In this document: piece after piece, positions 36,901-44,521 of the stretch
How the letters are laid out: each line of letters begins with the position of its first letter
Position numbering within the stretch: position 1 is the stretch's first letter
Source of the DNA: JBBSJZ01 sp041739875
Lineage (GTDB): Bacteria > Planctomycetota > Planctomycetia > Pirellulales > Pirellulaceae
Length of the DNA: 64,000 nt
Direction: 5' to 3'
Assembly (NCBI GenBank): GCA_041739875.1
Contig: JBGSNA010000162.1
Span: 1-64,000, forward strand
Program-made: the position numbers and the translations under genes
Notes under the pieces: model-generated
Database searches by the model: none
Told to the model about the DNA's origin: nothing
What the model saw: the letters and a program-made list of their open reading frames with translations, nothing else

Positions 36901-37566
36901 CTAGCGGCGTTGATTCGTTGCAATCCAAAGGTAATAAGCCAGCGTCATCACGGACTGCAGCGTCGCCGCAACGTAGGTCAATGCCGCTGCGCCGAGTACC
37001 TTTGATACATAAGGTGCATCCCGATCGGAAATCAAGCCTTGTTCGACGAGTTGACGTTTCGCGCGAGCGCTGGCATCAAATTCGACGGGCAAATTTACGA
37101 GTTGGAAGAAGACCACACCCGCAAACAGGATAATTCCCAGCCAGAGCAGTGGTCGAATCGACAGCATCGCACCAAACATCAGCATCGTCACGCCGATGCC
37201 GGAACCAAAGTTCGCCAGAGGGACCGCGAGGTTCCGTACGACCAGCGGCGCGTAACCTTTTGCATCTTGGAACGCGTGGCCAGCTTCGTGACAGGCAACG
37301 CCAAGTGCAGCGATATTGCGCCCATTATAAACGTCACTGCTCAATCGGAGGACCTTCGCACTGGGGTCATAGTGATCGCTCAAATGACCGGCAACTTGCT
37401 CAATTCCGACGGACTGTAAACCCGCTGAGTCGAGCATCGTTCGCGCCGCTTGCGCACCAGAGACGCGTGTTGGCATCGCGCTCATTTGCGAAAAACGCGA
37501 TTTCACCAGGTACTGCGCATACAGGCCAAGCAAAAACGGAGGCAACACAAACAGCAAGTAAATCAT
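36901..37566 (-). CDS. YugP-family membrane zinc metallopeptidase
   Basis: A 221-residue membrane protein of the Zn_peptidase_2 family. The zinc site is HEAGHAFQ, preceded by NGRNIAALGVAC. One N-terminal membrane segment (MIYLLFVLPPFLLGLYAQY) and two or three more follow (LWLGIILFAGVVFFQLV and the C-terminal LTYVAATLQSV). LPVEFDASARAK is also typical. Start at ATG 37566; the 23 upstream residues read like non-coding sequence. The protease substrate is unknown. Confidence 0.88.
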   Translation of the reverse strand: MIYLLFVLPPFLLGLYAQYLVKSRFSQMSAMPTRVSGAQAARTMLDSAGLQSVGIEQVAGHLSDHYDPSAKVLRLSSDVYNGRNIAALGVACHEAGHAFQDAKGYAPLVVRNLAVPLANFGSGIGVTMLMFGAMLSIRPLLWLGIILFAGVVFFQLVNLPVEFDASARAKRQLVEQGLISDRDAPYVSKVLGAAALTYVAATLQSVMTLAYYLWIATNQRR

Positions 37567-37636
37567 GGACCACTCACGAGTTAGGTAAGCCGCCTCGGCA
37601 TGCCATAACGACAGGCACGCGAGAATCGACACCATT

Positions 37637-37684
37637 CATTAAGCAAGTGTTGCGCCAAAAAGTCATTAAGCAAGTGTTGCGCCA
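37637..37684. repeat. Tandem direct repeat of 21 bp with 27-bp spacing
   Basis: Two identical 21-base copies (37637-37657 and 37664-37684) containing AAGCAAGTGTTGCGCC, six bases apart. A weaker third fragment (GTCGTTAA) runs into the stop region of the M28 peptidase gene. They are not self-complementary, so this is not a terminator. Confidence 0.85.
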
Positions 37685-37692
37685 CTAGGTCG

Positions 37693-40600
37693 TTAATCGC
37701 GAGCGGACGGGGTGACTTTGAGTTTCACATTCTCGTCGCCGCGTCGCACCACGATTTCGACTTCTTCGCCAATTTTCAGCGCTTCAATGGCGTAGGTGTA
37801 ATCGTAAATGTCCTCGACTTTGCGTCCAGCTAATTCGACAATGACATCGCCACCTCGCACTCCTGCTTTGGCGGCCGGTCCTTCCGCCGCGACGCCGCTG
37901 AGTTTCAGTCCTTTGACTTCACCCGCGGCATAGTCGGGAATGGTTCCCATGTACGCGGTCAAGTTCACTCGCGGAGCGTCTTGCTGCTTTTCTCCTTCGG
38001 CCAACTCAAATACAGGTGCGTTCTCTGCCGTGAGGAAGCCTCGAGCCAGCAATGCACAGAGTTTCGCGATGTCCGAGGCACCTTCATAGTTAAGCTTGTC
38101 GGCTGTATCGCGAGGGGTGTGATAGTCTTCATGAGCACCGGTAAAGACGGAAAGAATCGGGACGTCACGCGATACAAACGTTGCGGCATCTGTGGGTAAC
38201 CGAGTGCTCGTTTTGTCCAATGAAAGATCAAGGCCAACGGGTACATTTCGTCGTTGAACTTCGTCAGCGAAACCGGGTGATGAACCGATGCCTTGAACCA
38301 CGAGTTTTTCTCGCAAGCGGCCAACCATGTCGAGGTTCACGTAAGCTGCGATTGCGTCGGTGAGTGGTTCAGCATCCGTCGTCATGCCGTGAGCGTGTGC
38401 TGCGAGTAGGCCCGCGTGCGGATCGGTTGGATCGATGGCGGCTTGAGGGGCATTCGGGTAAAGGTCGTAGAATTCGTTTGCGAATGCTTGCGAACCAAAC
38501 AGCCCCAACTCCTCCCCGCTCCACGCCGCGATGATCAAGTCACGACGTGATTCGATCCGTCCGGACTTCATTTCACTAGCGAGGTACTGCGCAATCTCAA
38601 GCATCGCGGCCACACCACTCGCGTTATCATCCGCACCCGCGTGGACTTGGCCTTGTTCGTTTTCGTTGGCGAGTGAATTGCTGCCGACGCCTCGACCGAG
38701 GTGGTCGATGTGAGCGCCCACCATCACGCTTGCGGGCGGTGTCTCGCTCTTCATGGTCGCGGGATACCGTGCTAGCACATTGCGACCGGTGCCTGTTTTG
38801 CGATCGATCTTGATGTTGCCTGCGACCGTGACTTTATCGAGCGCGATGCCCATTTGCGGCTCACCGTCGTCGAGCGATTTTTGGACATCAGTAAGCGACT
38901 TATCGTGTTCCTGGAAGATTGCTGCGGCGGTCGCATTGTTGATGGAGACGACACCGATGCTCACGCCAGCTTGCGACGCGTCGCTGTCAAAACGGATCAA
39001 CTCGGTTTTTACTTGGCTCGTTGGGCCAGCGACAAAGATGATTCCGATCGCGCCGTTGTCTCTTGCGACAGAAGCTTTACGGCGCGGCGAAGAGTAGCGT
39101 GCGAGTTGTTGGCGACGTTCTGGCGTGATCTCTTGCGGCAAATCACGCAGCACCATCACCCATTTGTCCTCGACGTCCAAGTGCACGTAGCTGTCGTACT
39201 CTGCGAGATTTTCGCTCGGTGGCACAGCCAGTCCGTATCCGGCGAATACGACGCTGGCAGATGGGGTTTCGCCGTCTGCGGAGAACGAGAGCGGTCGCCA
39301 GTCGCTGTCGAGCTGTTTATCGCTTCCAAGAATCGTCAAGCGATTCCCTTCGCCAAGCGACGCACCGGCCGGAAACTCGAACTCTTGAAAAAACGTTCCT
39401 TTTTCCCCAGCGGGTTCAAAGCCGAGGCTCTCCAGGTACGCGGCGACATAAGCCGTCGCGCGACGTTCGCCTTCGGTTCCCGTTAAGCGGCCTTCGAGTT
39501 CGGGGCGTGTGAGATAATCGACGTGTCGTCCGATGTCCGCTGGCGTAAAATCAGGTGTTGATTGGTTCGCGGCTTCGAGAGCGGCCACACGGTCGGCGGG
39601 ATCGCTTGTCGAAAGCTCCAATAGCTCGCGAGCCTTCGTATCGTTCCACGACGCCATGAAAATTTGCGATCGCTTGTTCGTTGTGCGATTGCTAGTCCAA
39701 GACAGGCGATCGCCGCCGGGCAAGAACACTGGCAAACCGTCAAAACCATCCGTGTAGGTGACTCGCACGGGCTCACCTTGGCCGTCCGCGCGGACAAGGT
39801 ACAGTTCGAAGTTTCCAAACCCGTGTCGATTGGTAGTGAAAATCAGATAATCACCGCTGGGATGAAAATACGGTGCCCAGCTCATCGTGTTCAAACTCGT
39901 CAGCCGACGCACATCGCTGCCGTCGACTTTCATCGTGTAAATTTCCGCCGTCGCACCGTCCGCTGAAAAACGACGCCAGCAAATGCGATCGCCGCCCGGT
40001 GAAAAGAATGGCCCGCCGTCGTAACCTTCGGATTCCGTTAGACGGCGAACGTTGCCACCGTCAGCATCCATGAGGTAGAGATCGATCATGAAGGCGGGAT
40101 CGACTTCGAAGAGCTTCTTTTCTCGCTCAGTCAGCTCACGCGAATAGGCTTCACGATTCGAAGCGAAAACAATCTGTGAACCGTCGGGGCTGTAGCTGCC
40201 TTCGGCGTCGTAGCCCTTGGCGTCGGTCAGCCGCGTGTATTGTTTGGATTTTAAGTCCGTTGCGTAGAGTTCATACGTCTCGTCATAGTCCCAGGCGTAA
40301 CGTCGCTGTTTGCCACTTTCTCGAAGCGCTAACTCGTCGAGCTGCTTCTGTTTGGCTTCCGGGTCGTCCTGTGTGCTTGCGTATAGCACTGTCGTGCCGC
40401 TAGCGTGAATCCAAGCACAGGTCGTTTTGCCGTAGCCCGGTGAAACGGATTGCATGTCCCCCGTTTCTAGATCCATGACATAGATCTGGTAGAAAGGATT
40501 GGCTGGGTCGCGTTCGCTTTGAAACACCATCCGCTTGCCGTCGGCGCTAAAGTAACCCTCGCCAGCTCGCAAACCTTCAAAGGTGACTTGGTGAGTCTTG

Positions 40601-40782
40601 GTTAGTAGTTCCCCTTCTTTTACGGGATCGTCGGTTGCAACCACGGTGACGGCAGTTGAGGCATCCGGCTTGTCTTGACCGGACGCGGGTGACCCGCTTG
40701 ATAGCCCAACAGCGAGCGCGAGTGTGTGGAATAGCGAGGTGGTTGGCAAGGATCGTGTCCGGCAAAGAAACAACAGCGACAT
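37693..40782 (-). CDS. Exported M28 peptidase with PD40 propeller and PDZ domain
   Basis: A 1029-residue secreted or envelope aminopeptidase. It has an N-terminal signal peptide (about 1-36, cleavage near SGQD); TolB/PD40-type beta-propeller repeats (about 75-400; YSPDGSQIVFASNRE, FSPGGDRICWRR, FHPSGDYLIFTTNRHG); an inserted PA-like domain (about 470-640); and an M28 domain with ligand lines VGAHIDHLG, GADDNASGVA, WSGEELGLFG, VNLDMVGRL and the final HTPRDTAD. The C-terminal PDZ (about 955-1027) starts with GVAAEGPAAKAGVRGGDVIV. All metal ligands appear present, so it is probably an active zinc peptidase that trims peptides outside the cytoplasm. Confidence 0.92.
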   Translation of the reverse strand: MSLLFLCRTRSLPTTSLFHTLALAVGLSSGSPASGQDKPDASTAVTVVATDDPVKEGELLTKTHQVTFEGLRAGEGYFSADGKRMVFQSERDPANPFYQIYVMDLETGDMQSVSPGYGKTTCAWIHASGTTVLYASTQDDPEAKQKQLDELALRESGKQRRYAWDYDETYELYATDLKSKQYTRLTDAKGYDAEGSYSPDGSQIVFASNREAYSRELTEREKKLFEVDPAFMIDLYLMDADGGNVRRLTESEGYDGGPFFSPGGDRICWRRFSADGATAEIYTMKVDGSDVRRLTSLNTMSWAPYFHPSGDYLIFTTNRHGFGNFELYLVRADGQGEPVRVTYTDGFDGLPVFLPGGDRLSWTSNRTTNKRSQIFMASWNDTKARELLELSTSDPADRVAALEAANQSTPDFTPADIGRHVDYLTRPELEGRLTGTEGERRATAYVAAYLESLGFEPAGEKGTFFQEFEFPAGASLGEGNRLTILGSDKQLDSDWRPLSFSADGETPSASVVFAGYGLAVPPSENLAEYDSYVHLDVEDKWVMVLRDLPQEITPERRQQLARYSSPRRKASVARDNGAIGIIFVAGPTSQVKTELIRFDSDASQAGVSIGVVSINNATAAAIFQEHDKSLTDVQKSLDDGEPQMGIALDKVTVAGNIKIDRKTGTGRNVLARYPATMKSETPPASVMVGAHIDHLGRGVGSNSLANENEQGQVHAGADDNASGVAAMLEIAQYLASEMKSGRIESRRDLIIAAWSGEELGLFGSQAFANEFYDLYPNAPQAAIDPTDPHAGLLAAHAHGMTTDAEPLTDAIAAYVNLDMVGRLREKLVVQGIGSSPGFADEVQRRNVPVGLDLSLDKTSTRLPTDAATFVSRDVPILSVFTGAHEDYHTPRDTADKLNYEGASDIAKLCALLARGFLTAENAPVFELAEGEKQQDAPRVNLTAYMGTIPDYAAGEVKGLKLSGVAAEGPAAKAGVRGGDVIVELAGRKVEDIYDYTYAIEALKIGEEVEIVVRRGDENVKLKVTPSARD

Positions 40783-40811
40783 GGTCGGCCTTGAAGGGTT
40801 GAGTTTGAACT

Positions 40812-41237
40812 TTAAGTTTCAGACGTCTCGCTCGAATCCATTTCGAGCAACGTGTGGGCACCGCGAAGGCAAATCAGGCCATCGCTCCACCGTGCGAACA
40901 GAGAGCGGCGTTCTGATTCATACTGGAATACTCGCACTGTCTCTATTTTGTGACGAATGTCGTCGCGAACCAAGCCGTAAAGTGTGAGCCGCACGGGTTG
41001 GGCGTCATCGGCACCCTCGTCGTCGTCGGGCGAGACTCGAACGTCGGCTTCAAAACGAAAAATCTGTTGCCAACCAGGCCTCTCCACGGCGACGAGTCGC
41101 ACGCCGCGGAGTTTCGCGCTGTTGCCGAAATAGCCTTCGGCCGTGAGATGGCGGCGAATCGCAAGTTCCATCTCATGATCGCCGCACCAGTCGTTCCACC
41201 GCTGGGTAAAATGATTCAGCCAATCCTTGATCGACAC
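40812..41237 (-). CDS. Uncharacterised protein downstream of the DUF3500 gene
   Basis: About 141 residues, soluble, no signal peptide. Visible content: DWLNHFTQRWNDWCGDHEME at the N-terminus, a beta-rich core (RGVRLVAVERPGWQQIFRFE) and a polar acidic middle (DDDEGADD). I do not recognise the family. The frame is open to an ATG at 41282, which would overlap the DUF3500 gene. The GTG at 41237 is preferred because it begins four bases after the DUF3500 stop. Its position suggests co-transcription with that gene. Confidence 0.6.
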   Translation of the reverse strand: MSIKDWLNHFTQRWNDWCGDHEMELAIRRHLTAEGYFGNSAKLRGVRLVAVERPGWQQIFRFEADVRVSPDDDEGADDAQPVRLTLYGLVRDDIRHKIETVRVFQYESERRSLFARWSDGLICLRGAHTLLEMDSSETSET

Positions 41238-41241
41238 TTGT

Positions 41242-42279
41242 TTACGACTTGTTGGGAAGGTCAAAGTCACCCGTAAGATCACGCCACACGCAGTGAATAT
41301 GGTTTGCAGGGTTACCCGCAGCGTCGGCTTGGGTGTTAACGAACTCGATCAAGAAACTCTTGCCACGCACGCGATAGTAATGGCCAATGCCCGGTTTTTT
41401 TGCTCCCGCCCATGCGAAATGGATGTTCTCCCATCCGTCTTGGGTGATGATGTCGCGTCGCTGGGCCGCAACTGATTCCGGCGCCGCATCGATATAGACG
41501 GCGATCAGCCGCTTGAGTTGTTCTTGTTGTACGGGCTCAAGTGCACTCATCGCGATCCCGACGGGTTCATCAACAGTGGCTTGTGGTTCACCCGCGAAGC
41601 GAATTTCCGTCAGCGCCTCGTCCGCGATCAAGGCCGTGGCGGCACGCGCATCATCGAGTGCATTGATCAGTTCGAATCCCAGTTCCTCTTCCGCACGCAA
41701 CACGCGAGTACCTTTGCCGAGTTCACCTTGAACCTCGTTCATGATGATCGCGGGGTTCGACGCGAAAAACTGTGGTGTGGTGTCGACAAGTTCGCCACCG
41801 CGACAGGAAAAATTCAGCGACAGGTGGTGGCCTTCGAATGAAAAGCCCCACGCATCCGTTTCACTCGGCTTTCCGAAAATCGTGAGGTAGTACTTCTCAA
41901 AATCGCGACGGCCGATGCTCTTGGGGCCTTCGAGTTCAAGCAATACTTTTTCGAGCAACATAATTTTGCTCGCTTTGTCGTACCCGGCTTCGCTTAGCCC
42001 GCTGCGAAGTAAACGCAGTGCAGCGGTTTTTTGGGCGGCGTTCATCTCACGTAGCGGCAAGCCCTTGCGGGTATCCATCGGAATGAAATGCCATGCGACA
42101 CGTTGTTCCGACTCGTACGGGACAATTGCTTTAGCTAATTGTGTCTCTTCCAGAGCTTCAACATACGTTTTTGCAAACGTCTGCATTTGTGCACCTGGAG
42201 AATCCGCGGTGCGTAGACCGAGGAGAGTGAGTGCAGATAGTGCAAAAGAAACAGGAGCGGCAACGCGGAGAAAACGCAT
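41242..42279 (-). CDS. Exported DUF3500 protein
   Basis: A 345-residue protein of the DUF3500 family, function unknown. Residues 1-28 look like a signal peptide (MRFLRVAAPVSFALSALTLL). Family-like lines are VAWHFIPMDTRKGLPLREM, WGFSFEGHHLSLNFSCRGG and the C-terminal HYYRVRGKSFLIEFVNTQ. The internal HH and the final NHIHCVWRD could bind a metal, but this is only suggestive. Start is set at ATG 42279 because the upstream 18 codons lack signal-peptide character. Confidence 0.8.
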   Translation of the reverse strand: MRFLRVAAPVSFALSALTLLGLRTADSPGAQMQTFAKTYVEALEETQLAKAIVPYESEQRVAWHFIPMDTRKGLPLREMNAAQKTAALRLLRSGLSEAGYDKASKIMLLEKVLLELEGPKSIGRRDFEKYYLTIFGKPSETDAWGFSFEGHHLSLNFSCRGGELVDTTPQFFASNPAIIMNEVQGELGKGTRVLRAEEELGFELINALDDARAATALIADEALTEIRFAGEPQATVDEPVGIAMSALEPVQQEQLKRLIAVYIDAAPESVAAQRRDIITQDGWENIHFAWAGAKKPGIGHYYRVRGKSFLIEFVNTQADAAGNPANHIHCVWRDLTGDFDLPNKS

Positions 42280-42370
42280 CGATGGGGTCTCAAGCGGGGC
42301 GGTAGTGGTGGGACTTTTTGAAATCAGCACCAACAGTATATCCGCTCCGAGCGTTCGCGTGATGCTCGAT

Positions 42371-43177
42371 TTAGCCGAACAGTAACTCCTCTTGGGGTTC
42401 TAGCCCGTCTGAGTTCGACTTCGCGTAAAGACCGAGCTTTTGCAGCCCCAGCAGACTCAAATACGCTGGATTTAGATAAAGATAACGCCGCCAAAGCCGT
42501 TTGGGCTCACGCGTCAGTCGGTACAGCCACTCCAGTGCGTAACGCTGCATCCACGGCGGTGCTTGGCTCAATAATCCAGCATGGAAAGCGAATGCGGCGC
42601 CCACGGCGATTTGAGGCATCTGGATCCGGAGCCGCATTTCGTAAGCAAAAATTTCTTGCCGCGGACAACCCAGCCCGACAAAGCAAAGTCCCGCGCCGCT
42701 CTCGTTAATTTCATGTGCCAGCTCATCACGCTCATCCGGTGTCAGCTGGCGGAATCTCGATGCGCGACGGCCAGCGATCCTAAGTTTCGGATAGCGAACT
42801 GTGAGTGTCTCAGCAAACTTATCGAGCATCTCCTCGGTGGCGCCAAATAAGAAAATGGAAACGTTATGTTCTGAAGCAGCCTCGCAAAGTCGCAGCGTTA
42901 ACTCGGGGCCGTAGACGCGATCCGTCAATTTGCATCCATGTAGTGAGTTCAATGCCCATCGCACCGGTTGACCATCAGGACAAACGAGATCGAATTGATT
43001 GAGCCGGTATCGATGTGCAGGGTCCAACGCTCCGGTCATGACGCCGTGAACGGCGAGTGCCGTCACTGTCATCGGTTGCCGGTTGACACTGCGTGACATG
43101 ATCGCTGCGACCGCCGCTTCATAATCGATAGCACTGACGCCGACGCCAAGAATGTTTTGTTTGCCCAGATTCATCAT
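42371..43177 (-). CDS. WecG/TagA/CpsF-family glycosyltransferase
   Basis: A 268-residue glycosyltransferase of the family that adds a sugar (often N-acetylmannosamine or its acid) to a lipid-linked first sugar. Typical lines are VCPDGQPVRWAL, SIFLFGATEEMLDKFAETL, GLCFVGLGCPRQEIFAYEM and the hydrophobic GAAFAFHAGLLSQAPPWMQR. Start could be either of two adjacent ATGs (43177 or 43174). It follows the priming sugar transferase by 30 bases, so the two likely act in series on a lipid carrier. Confidence 0.9.
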   Translation of the reverse strand: MMNLGKQNILGVGVSAIDYEAAVAAIMSRSVNRQPMTVTALAVHGVMTGALDPAHRYRLNQFDLVCPDGQPVRWALNSLHGCKLTDRVYGPELTLRLCEAASEHNVSIFLFGATEEMLDKFAETLTVRYPKLRIAGRRASRFRQLTPDERDELAHEINESGAGLCFVGLGCPRQEIFAYEMRLRIQMPQIAVGAAFAFHAGLLSQAPPWMQRYALEWLYRLTREPKRLWRRYLYLNPAYLSLLGLQKLGLYAKSNSDGLEPQEELLFG

Positions 43178-43207
43178 GGTGATTCGTTGCGAACATGCAT
43201 ACGCAAG

Positions 43208-44374
43208 TTAATCGCTGCCTCGGCCAGTCATTGGGACCATAATGGTTTGAGCAATCAATCCGAGGTCTTCGAATAAACCGAATTGATCAACGTATCGCAG
43301 GTCCATTCGCATCCACTCGTCGAACGAAGTTGCTTGATGCTTATTCACTTGCCAATAGCAAGTCAGACCGGGGCGCAGATCGAGTCGTCGACGGTGCCAG
43401 CGATCACACGCTCGGCTTTCGTGCCAAGGCAGAGGTCGTGGGCCAACCAATGACATGTCACCCCGAAGTACGTTCCAAAGTTGCGGAAGTTCGTCAATGC
43501 AAAATGCACGCAACACGTGTCCCACGTACGTGACTCGCGGATCATTTTTGATTTTGAAGGCTGGACCGTCGCGGTGGCTTTTTGCTCTCAGTTCGGCCTG
43601 CGACTTCTCTGCGTCGACAACCATCGTTCTCAGCTTGTAAATCGTGAAGGGCTTGCCTCGGAGGCCTTCTCGTGTTTGCTTGAAGATCGCCGGCCCACGC
43701 GAATTGAGTTTAATTGCCACGATGCTGGCAAGGAGAAGTGGGCTGGTGATCGCCAAGCCGGCACAGGCACCGACAATGTCTGTCGCTCGCTTGATCGCCA
43801 TGGTTCCCACGGACAAGCTTACCATGGGGTCTTCGGTCGTGACTTCCACCTCGGAGTCACGGACTTGCGACCATGCAGCCAACGGTTGTGTTTCTTCGCG
43901 ATTGTTGTCGTTGACGCCTTGTGGGACGAAATCTTCCGACCGACGGCCATTGTTGTCTCGGTCGTCGTCTGCGCTCCCAAAGCCTTCGGGGTCGTGGACT
44001 CGCAGGTTCATGGCAACCGCAAGGCCATTTCGGCTCATTAATTGACCTAACCGATCCAGTACCGAGCGTCCTCCCATCTCGCCCGTGTCAACCAACAGGA
44101 CGGCATATCGAGTGGCACTGAGTTGGCCTTTTTGATCGGTCGTGCGTAAGTGACGATGAAGGACGCGAACCATGGCTCGCGCGCCCGTTCGATCTTGGCG
44201 ACCGAGCACATCGATCGTCACCAAGCAGAACGGGATTGATCGACGAGTCGATCGAATTCTTTCTCGGGTGACCTCTCGACCAAACTGGCGAGCCGTCAAT
44301 AGACGTGGATCACGTCGATTGACCCATCGCATGTTGTTCATCAAGTCGAAAAAAGCTCCAAGCACGTTAGTCAA
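43208..44374 (-). CDS. Priming sugar transferase with degenerate GGDEF-like N-terminus
   Basis: A 388-residue protein. The C-terminal half (about 190-385) is a bacterial sugar transferase that puts the first sugar phosphate on undecaprenyl phosphate: KRATDIVGACAGLAITSPL (membrane segment), FKQTREGLRGKPFTIYKLRT, LRAFCIDELPQLWNVLRG and DMSLVGPRPLP. The N-terminal part (about 40-130) looks like a decayed GGDEF fold: IPFCLVTIDVLGRQD, then a long helix, then GQLSATRYAVLLVDT where an active enzyme has GGDEF. The active-site residues are missing, so it would be a sensory or structural domain. Followed by the WecG-type gene. Confidence 0.85.
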   Translation of the reverse strand: MTNVLGAFFDLMNNMRWVNRRDPRLLTARQFGREVTRERIRSTRRSIPFCLVTIDVLGRQDRTGARAMVRVLHRHLRTTDQKGQLSATRYAVLLVDTGEMGGRSVLDRLGQLMSRNGLAVAMNLRVHDPEGFGSADDDRDNNGRRSEDFVPQGVNDNNREETQPLAAWSQVRDSEVEVTTEDPMVSLSVGTMAIKRATDIVGACAGLAITSPLLLASIVAIKLNSRGPAIFKQTREGLRGKPFTIYKLRTMVVDAEKSQAELRAKSHRDGPAFKIKNDPRVTYVGHVLRAFCIDELPQLWNVLRGDMSLVGPRPLPWHESRACDRWHRRRLDLRPGLTCYWQVNKHQATSFDEWMRMDLRYVDQFGLFEDLGLIAQTIMVPMTGRGSD

Positions 44375-44383
44375 GCCTTAGTG

Positions 44384-44424
44384 CTGAATGAACACTGCGG
44401 CATTCCACCGTTCGGTTCATTCAG
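44384..44424. promoter_or_regulatory. Inverted repeat before the priming transferase gene
   Basis: CTGAATGAAC (44384-44393) and its exact complement GTTCATTCAG (44415-44424) are separated by 21 bases, directly upstream of the sugar transferase start. Flanking AGTG/AGTG adds weak symmetry. It may be an operator or an RNA hairpin; there is no T run. Confidence 0.35.
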
Positions 44425-44521
44425 AGTGCCGTTAATAAATGAACGCTCATCCGAGTCGTTCGTGAAAACGCAAAATTCGAAGCAAATAAATCAAGTTGCC
44501 GTTACGGTTGATGTTGCCTTG

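Noticed and set aside
37637..37684. Direct repeats as a terminator of the M28 gene
   Set aside because: The copies are in the same orientation and are not self-complementary; no hairpin forms.
39219..39512. Plus-strand frames across the M28 peptidase gene
   Set aside because: Basic, motif-free translations opposite a clearly coding minus-strand gene.
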